From Ochrobactrum vermis (GTDB taxonomy: Bacteria > Pseudomonadota > Alphaproteobacteria > Rhizobiales > Rhizobiaceae), in NCBI RefSeq assembly GCF_002975205.1, contig NZ_PCOC01000001.1, positions 1,860,001 through 1,924,000 on the forward strand: 64,000 nucleotides of DNA, read 5' to 3'. Positions within the stretch are counted from its first letter, which is position 1; every line of letters starts with the position of its first letter. Positions 59,686-64,000 of the stretch are shown here, piece after piece. The notes under the pieces were generated by a model, which did no database searches, was not told the DNA's origin, and saw only the letters and a program-made list of their open reading frames with translations. The translations under genes were made by a program, and so were the position numbers.

Positions 59686-59942
59686 GTGCCAATTCCTTTT
59701 CAACCTGCATGTTCAATTGAACTCTCCCCTCGTCCTCTTTTGCACTTACGCAAAAGTAGTCCCGCAAGTGCTCACAGGACGAAATTCCCTCCATTTCACA
59801 TTCCGGTTTAGGCGTGTAAAAAACGCTTGTCCAGCCACCAACCCCTTATGACGGCACGATGTCGCAGGCGGATTTGCTTGCTCAATTCAACGAATGCGCA
59901 ACAAACCGACAATGCAGCACAGATAACGCAAAGCTTTCGACT

Positions 59943-61802
59943 TTAGCCGTTCCGCCCAATGAAACCACCGGACTGGCGGGCCCAAAGTCCCGCATAGATG
60001 CCGCCACGGGCAACAAGTTCGTCATGCGTGCCCTCCTCTACGATTCGCCCCTGATCCATCACGATGAGACGGTCGAGCGCTGCAATGGTGGAAAGGCGAT
60101 GGGCGATCGCAATCACTGTCTTGCCGTCCATGAGGCGCTGCAGATTCTCCTGAATGGAAGCTTCCACTTCCGAATCGAGTGCGGATGTTGCCTCGTCGAG
60201 AATGAGGATCGGTGCATCCTTCAAAATGGCGCGCGCTATCGCAATGCGCTGGCGCTGCCCGCCGGAAAGCTTGACGCCGCGCTCCCCCACAAAGGCATCG
60301 AAGGAGCGCCGCCCCTGGAAATCCTCCAGATTGGCAATGAACCCATCGGCCTCGGCCTGTCGTGCTGCCTGCAGCAATTCTTCATCGGTTGCATCGTCGC
60401 GCGCCAGCATGATGTTGTCGCGCAACGATCTGTGCAGCAGAGCCGTTTCCTGGCTGACGACTGCAATGGCGCGGCGTAACGATGTCTGGGTGACGTCGCG
60501 AATGTCCTGTCCGTCTATGAGGATCGCGCCCTTCTCGACATCGTAGAGACGCAGGATGAGGTTCACGAAGGTCGATTTACCCGCGCCTGAATGACCGACG
60601 AGGCCGACCCGCTCGCCACCGCGCACGGTCAGATTGATGTTGTCGAGAACGCCCGCAGCCTTGCCGTAGTGAAAAGTGACGTTCTGAACCTCGATGCGCG
60701 CCTCTGTCACCTGCAACGGCTTTGCGTTGGGTCGGTCCTCCAGACCGAGCGGGGCAGAAACCAGCCGCATGGAATTTTCGATCAGTCCGAGCTGGCGCAG
60801 CATTCCGTTCATCTGCATCATGAGGCGCCCGAGCAGCATGTTGAGGCGCAACACCAGACCAAGCGTGAACGACACCTGCCCGACCGTGATGGCATCGCGC
60901 GTCCACAGATCGATGGCAATTGCCGCAACCGTCACGATCATCAGGCCGGAAAGCGCGGTGAGCGAAACACGGACGCCAGTCAGCGAACGCATGAAGGGGA
61001 GAATGGCACCAAGATAACGCTCGAAACCGTCACGCAGATAGCGCTCGTCATCGTCGGCAGTATTGAGTTTGATCGTCTGGATGTTGGAATAGCTGTCGAC
61101 GATACGCCCGTTAATCATCGAGCCCGCCTCGGCCGAAGCCTCGGCACTCTTGCGGATGCGCGGCAGATAACGCCGTGCGATGAAACCGAAAGCGATAATC
61201 CACAGGATCACGGCTGCCGCCAGCCGCCAGTCGAGCCGGCCAACCAGAAACAGCGTGGTAATACTGTAGATCGCCATGAACCAGACGACCTGAATGAGAC
61301 TTTCAATGAGGTCGCCTGCCGCCTGACCGGCCTGCCAGACCTTGGTGGCAATCCGCCCGGCGAAATCATTCTGGAAGAATGCATAGGACTGGCGGAGCAC
61401 ATAGGAATTCGCCTGCCAGCGGATCATATTGTAGAAGCCCGGCGACAGGGTCTGGTCTTCGAGCAGCGTATTGATCGCCGTCACGACAAGGCGGATCACA
61501 AGCACCGTGATCCCCATGAAAAGCAGCTCGGGGCCTGCCGCCTGCAAAAGCGCCGACCAGCTCCGCTCAACGCCGCCTTTTCCCGTCTGGTCGAGAATAT
61601 CGACCAGTCTGCCGGTGAAATAGAACAGTCCGGCCTCGACCAGCGGCAGCAGCCCGCCGACCACAAGGGAAGCAGCCAGCGGCCCTTTCACCTGCCTTGC
61701 ATAATGCCAGAGAAAGCCGAGCGTGGTTGACGGCGGCCTCAGCCTGTCCGGTTCGCGAAAGGGATCGACCCAACGTTCGAACAGGCTGTAAACCGCTTTC
61801 AT
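59943..61802 (-). CDS. ABC exporter (MsbA-like), second of a pair
   Basis: 619 residues. Six-helix exporter domain fused to an ATPase domain: Walker A GHSGAGKST, signature KLSGGQRQRIAIARAIL, Walker B ILILDEATSALD, H-loop IAHRLST. All catalytic residues are intact, unlike the 3671 protein. Lipid, drug or peptide export in the inner membrane; substrate unknown. ATG 61802 chosen (TTG 61805 adjoins it). Fifteen bases after its paralogue; both proteins share the same C-terminal LWARQSGGF motif, and the two probably form a heterodimer. Confidence 0.9.
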   Translation of the reverse strand: MKAVYSLFERWVDPFREPDRLRPPSTTLGFLWHYARQVKGPLAASLVVGGLLPLVEAGLFYFTGRLVDILDQTGKGGVERSWSALLQAAGPELLFMGITVLVIRLVVTAINTLLEDQTLSPGFYNMIRWQANSYVLRQSYAFFQNDFAGRIATKVWQAGQAAGDLIESLIQVVWFMAIYSITTLFLVGRLDWRLAAAVILWIIAFGFIARRYLPRIRKSAEASAEAGSMINGRIVDSYSNIQTIKLNTADDDERYLRDGFERYLGAILPFMRSLTGVRVSLTALSGLMIVTVAAIAIDLWTRDAITVGQVSFTLGLVLRLNMLLGRLMMQMNGMLRQLGLIENSMRLVSAPLGLEDRPNAKPLQVTEARIEVQNVTFHYGKAAGVLDNINLTVRGGERVGLVGHSGAGKSTFVNLILRLYDVEKGAILIDGQDIRDVTQTSLRRAIAVVSQETALLHRSLRDNIMLARDDATDEELLQAARQAEADGFIANLEDFQGRRSFDAFVGERGVKLSGGQRQRIAIARAILKDAPILILDEATSALDSEVEASIQENLQRLMDGKTVIAIAHRLSTIAALDRLIVMDQGRIVEEGTHDELVARGGIYAGLWARQSGGFIGRNG

Positions 61803-61817
61803 CAATGGCGTGTGTCC

Positions 61818-63674
61818 TTATTTTATCAACGCATCCTCGGAATTATCATCGAAACCGAGGAAGCCGCCGGACTGGCGGGCCCATAGACTTGCATAAATGC
61901 CGCCGAGCGCCACAAGTTCCTCATGCGTGCCATCTTCAACAATGCGCCCCTTGTCCATCACCACGAGACGATCAAGCGCTGCGATGGTGGAAAGGCGGTG
62001 CGCGATCGCAATCACGGTCTTGCCTTCCATCAAGGTGTTGAGGCTGTCCTGAATAGCCGCCTCAACCTCTGAATCGAGCGCCGATGTCGCCTCGTCCAGA
62101 ATGAGGACCGGCGCATCCTTCAGCATCACACGCGCAATGGCGATGCGCTGGCGCTGTCCGCCCGAAAGTTTGACGCCGCGTTCGCCAACATGGGCATCCA
62201 GTCCCTGCCTGCCTTTCAGGTCAGTCAATAACGGAATGAACTGGTCGGCCTGCGCCAGCCGGATAGCCTGCTGCAACATTTCTTCCGTCGCATCCGGTCG
62301 TCCATACATGATGTTCTCGCGAACCGAACGATGCAGGAGCGAGGTATCCTGTGTCACCATGCCGATATTGGCGCGCAGCGAATCCTGCGTGACTTTGGAA
62401 ATATCCTGCCCGTCGATCAGAATGCGGCCCTTTTCCAGATCGTAGAAGCGCAAGAGCAGATTGACCAGCGTGGATTTACCAGCACCGGAGCGTCCGACCA
62501 ATCCCACTTTCTGGCCCGGCTGAATGGTGAGCGTGAGATTTTCGATAACCCCTTTGCCCTTGCCGTAATGGAAGCCGATCTTGTCGAAATCGAGCTCGCC
62601 TCTGGTGACCTGCAACGCCGGTGCACGGGGCACATCCACAACTTCATGCGAGCGCGCAATCGTCGTGATCCCGTCTTCAACCGTGCCTATATTTTCGAAC
62701 AGGGCGGACATTTCCCACATGATCCACTGCGACATGCCATTGAGGCGCAGCACCAGGCCGATGCCAACAGCTACGGCACCAACCGAAATCGCTTCATTCA
62801 TCCAGAGCTGGATGCCGATTGCACCCACCGCAAACAGCAGAATGCAATTCGCCATGTAAAGGGTGAAATGGAACATCGTCACCAGACGCATCTGCCGATG
62901 CACAGTGCCGAGGAAGCCATCGAGGCTCTCGCGGACGTATGATTCTTCCCGGCTTGAATGCGAGAAAAGCTTGACCGTCGCAATGTTGGTGTAGCTGTCG
63001 ACAATACGTCCGGTCATCGATGAACGCGCATCGGCCTGCTGTTCCGAAATCACACGCAGCCGCGGAATGAAGATACGCAGCAATATGATGTAGACGCCAA
63101 GCCAGACGGCAAACGGGATCATCAGAATAAGATCCGCAGATGCTGCAATGAACAGCGTGCCCGCGAAATAGACGATGACATAGTTGAGCACGTCCAGAAG
63201 CTTCATCACCGTTTCACGCACGGCGAGCGCAGTCTGCATCAGCTTGGTCGAAATGCGCCCGGCAAATTCGTCCTGAAAGAACGCCATCGACTGACGGATC
63301 AGGTAGCGATGCATCAGCCAGCGCACGCGCATCGGATAATTGCCGAGCAATGTCTGGTGGATGAGCAGCGAATGGATCAGCACCACGCCCGGCAGGACAA
63401 CCAGAACGACACCCGCAATCAGTGCAAGCCGCCAGCCTTCATTGCTCAGGAATGTCTCGCGTGACTGATGAGACAGCCAGTCTACAATATTGCCCATGAA
63501 GGCAAAGAGCGACACTTCGATCACTGCGATTAGCGTCGTGAAGATCGCCATGCCGATGATCCACGGCCATGCGCCGCGCGTGTAATAAAGGCAAAAGGCT
63601 ACCAGTCCGCGCGGGGGTTCGCGCGGCGGTTCTTCGGGATAGGCTTCGAGTCGTTTTTCAAACCATCTGAACAT
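61818..63674 (-). CDS. ABC exporter (MsbA-like), first of a pair
   Basis: 618 residues, same architecture. A cytoplasmic N-terminus with a Glu/Pro-rich stretch (EEPPREPPRG) precedes helix 1. Walker A GRSGAGKST, signature KLSGGQRQRIAIARVML, Walker B VLILDEATSALD. It ends LWARQSGGFLGFDDNSED. Start ATG 63674, with AAGGA 7 bases upstream. Upstream gene of the pair, divergent from trmL. Confidence 0.9.
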   Translation of the reverse strand: MFRWFEKRLEAYPEEPPREPPRGLVAFCLYYTRGAWPWIIGMAIFTTLIAVIEVSLFAFMGNIVDWLSHQSRETFLSNEGWRLALIAGVVLVVLPGVVLIHSLLIHQTLLGNYPMRVRWLMHRYLIRQSMAFFQDEFAGRISTKLMQTALAVRETVMKLLDVLNYVIVYFAGTLFIAASADLILMIPFAVWLGVYIILLRIFIPRLRVISEQQADARSSMTGRIVDSYTNIATVKLFSHSSREESYVRESLDGFLGTVHRQMRLVTMFHFTLYMANCILLFAVGAIGIQLWMNEAISVGAVAVGIGLVLRLNGMSQWIMWEMSALFENIGTVEDGITTIARSHEVVDVPRAPALQVTRGELDFDKIGFHYGKGKGVIENLTLTIQPGQKVGLVGRSGAGKSTLVNLLLRFYDLEKGRILIDGQDISKVTQDSLRANIGMVTQDTSLLHRSVRENIMYGRPDATEEMLQQAIRLAQADQFIPLLTDLKGRQGLDAHVGERGVKLSGGQRQRIAIARVMLKDAPVLILDEATSALDSEVEAAIQDSLNTLMEGKTVIAIAHRLSTIAALDRLVVMDKGRIVEDGTHEELVALGGIYASLWARQSGGFLGFDDNSEDALIK

Positions 63675-63859
63675 GGTGATCCTTTTAGGTGGCCCTGCAG
63701 GAATTGCCAAGACGGAAGGGGAACAAAACAGGAATATTTTCGTGATGCCAGAGTGATATTATTCTTGCGACCACGATCCAGCTAACTGATGTGTTGACGC
63801 GTAATGAGCAACCATTCTGAACGCTTGCAGCCATCGGATTTGTGGGCTACCCGCTTCAT

Positions 63860-64000
63860 ATGGAACTGCGCGTCGCACTTTACCAGCCCGATATTCCCGG
63901 CAATACCGGAACCATCCTGCGTATGGCCGCTTGCCTCGGCTTCGCGGTCGACCTGATCGAGCCTGCCGGATTCGACATTTCCGACCGGTCCCTGAAGCGC
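63860..64000 (+). CDS. trmL: tRNA (cytidine(34)-2'-O)-methyltransferase, 5' part
   Basis: The first 47 codons are inside the window and run off the right edge. N-terminus MELRVALYQPDIPGNTGTIL with RMAACLGFAVDLIEPAGF is the SPOUT/TrmL start. Modifies the wobble base of certain leucine tRNAs. Position next to the petABC neighbourhood is common in this order. The ATG at 63860 lacks a strong RBS. Confidence 0.88.
   Translation, partial: MELRVALYQPDIPGNTGTILRMAACLGFAVDLIEPAGFDISDRSLKR

Noticed and set aside
59711..59722. Palindrome GTTCAATTGAAC upstream of petA as a regulator site
   Set aside because: Only 12 bases, matches no known operator such as FNR (TTGAT-N4-ATCAA), and sits between the promoter area and the RBS.
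60591..61730. 379-codon plus-strand frame over the ABC exporter gene
   Set aside because: Antisense shadow; the minus-strand frame carries all ABC motifs.

Overview
This window is chromosomal DNA from an alphaproteobacterium of the order Hyphomicrobiales, most probably the Brucella/Ochrobactrum group. The support is gene content and order: a BA14K-type immunoreactive protein, an lpcC/wadC-type lipopolysaccharide core mannosyltransferase next to greA, a trxB-lsrB(vtlR) pair, a petP-petR pair beside ilvE, a petABC operon near trmL, and a dispersed palindromic repeat family resembling the Bru-RS class. I see no rRNA or tRNA gene, CRISPR array, insertion sequence or prophage. Most of it reads as stable core genome with dense coding on both strands. 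Species assignment is inference.

Layout. 1-6.7 kb: carB, an SbmA/YddA-type ABC protein with a decayed ATPase site, a NUDIX hydrolase and a cold-shock gene with its promoter and leader. 6.7-8.8 kb: a DUF1772/NmrA operon divergent from a TetR gene, with two operator-like palindromes between them. 9-16 kb: aatA, a small RNA of the alpha-r14 type, then a phosphoesterase plus binding-protein ABC importer operon. 16-22 kb: lsrB, trxB, a possible small gene, trkH, an Lrp-type regulator, lpcC/wadC and greA. 22.5-32.4 kb: DUF1176, two membrane proteins, an extensin-like lipoprotein, an acyl-CoA thioesterase, an SH3-like protein, uvrB, an oxidoreductase with its HxlR regulator and a double Kazal-like lipoprotein.

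32.5-42.5 kb: a lytic transglycosylase, a second cold-shock gene, BA14K, an MBL-fold hydrolase, a repeat island, ilvE, petP-petR-histidine kinase, csaA, ybjN and ubiK. 42.7-48.7 kb: lgt, a MidA-type methyltransferase, pgeF, an M24-fold protein without metal ligands, a lipoprotein and prs. 48.7-64 kb: chrA, a HerA-like ATPase, a second small RNA, rplY-pth-ychF, two overlapping MaoC paralogues, apt, petABC, two ABC exporters and the start of trmL at the right edge.

Three things stand out. First, two small RNA genes on the minus strand (about 10388-10504 and 51955-52044), each with a 17-bp-spaced sigma70-type promoter, a 5' hairpin and an intrinsic terminator. The first carries the CCTCCTCCC anti-Shine-Dalgarno loop of the alpha-r14 family; I cannot place the second in a family. 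Second, a dispersed repeat with about a dozen copies whose stem bases change in compensating pairs, and whose first bases often form the stop codon of the gene before it. Third, proteins that keep a fold but have lost catalytic residues: the ABC ATPase and the M24 protein.
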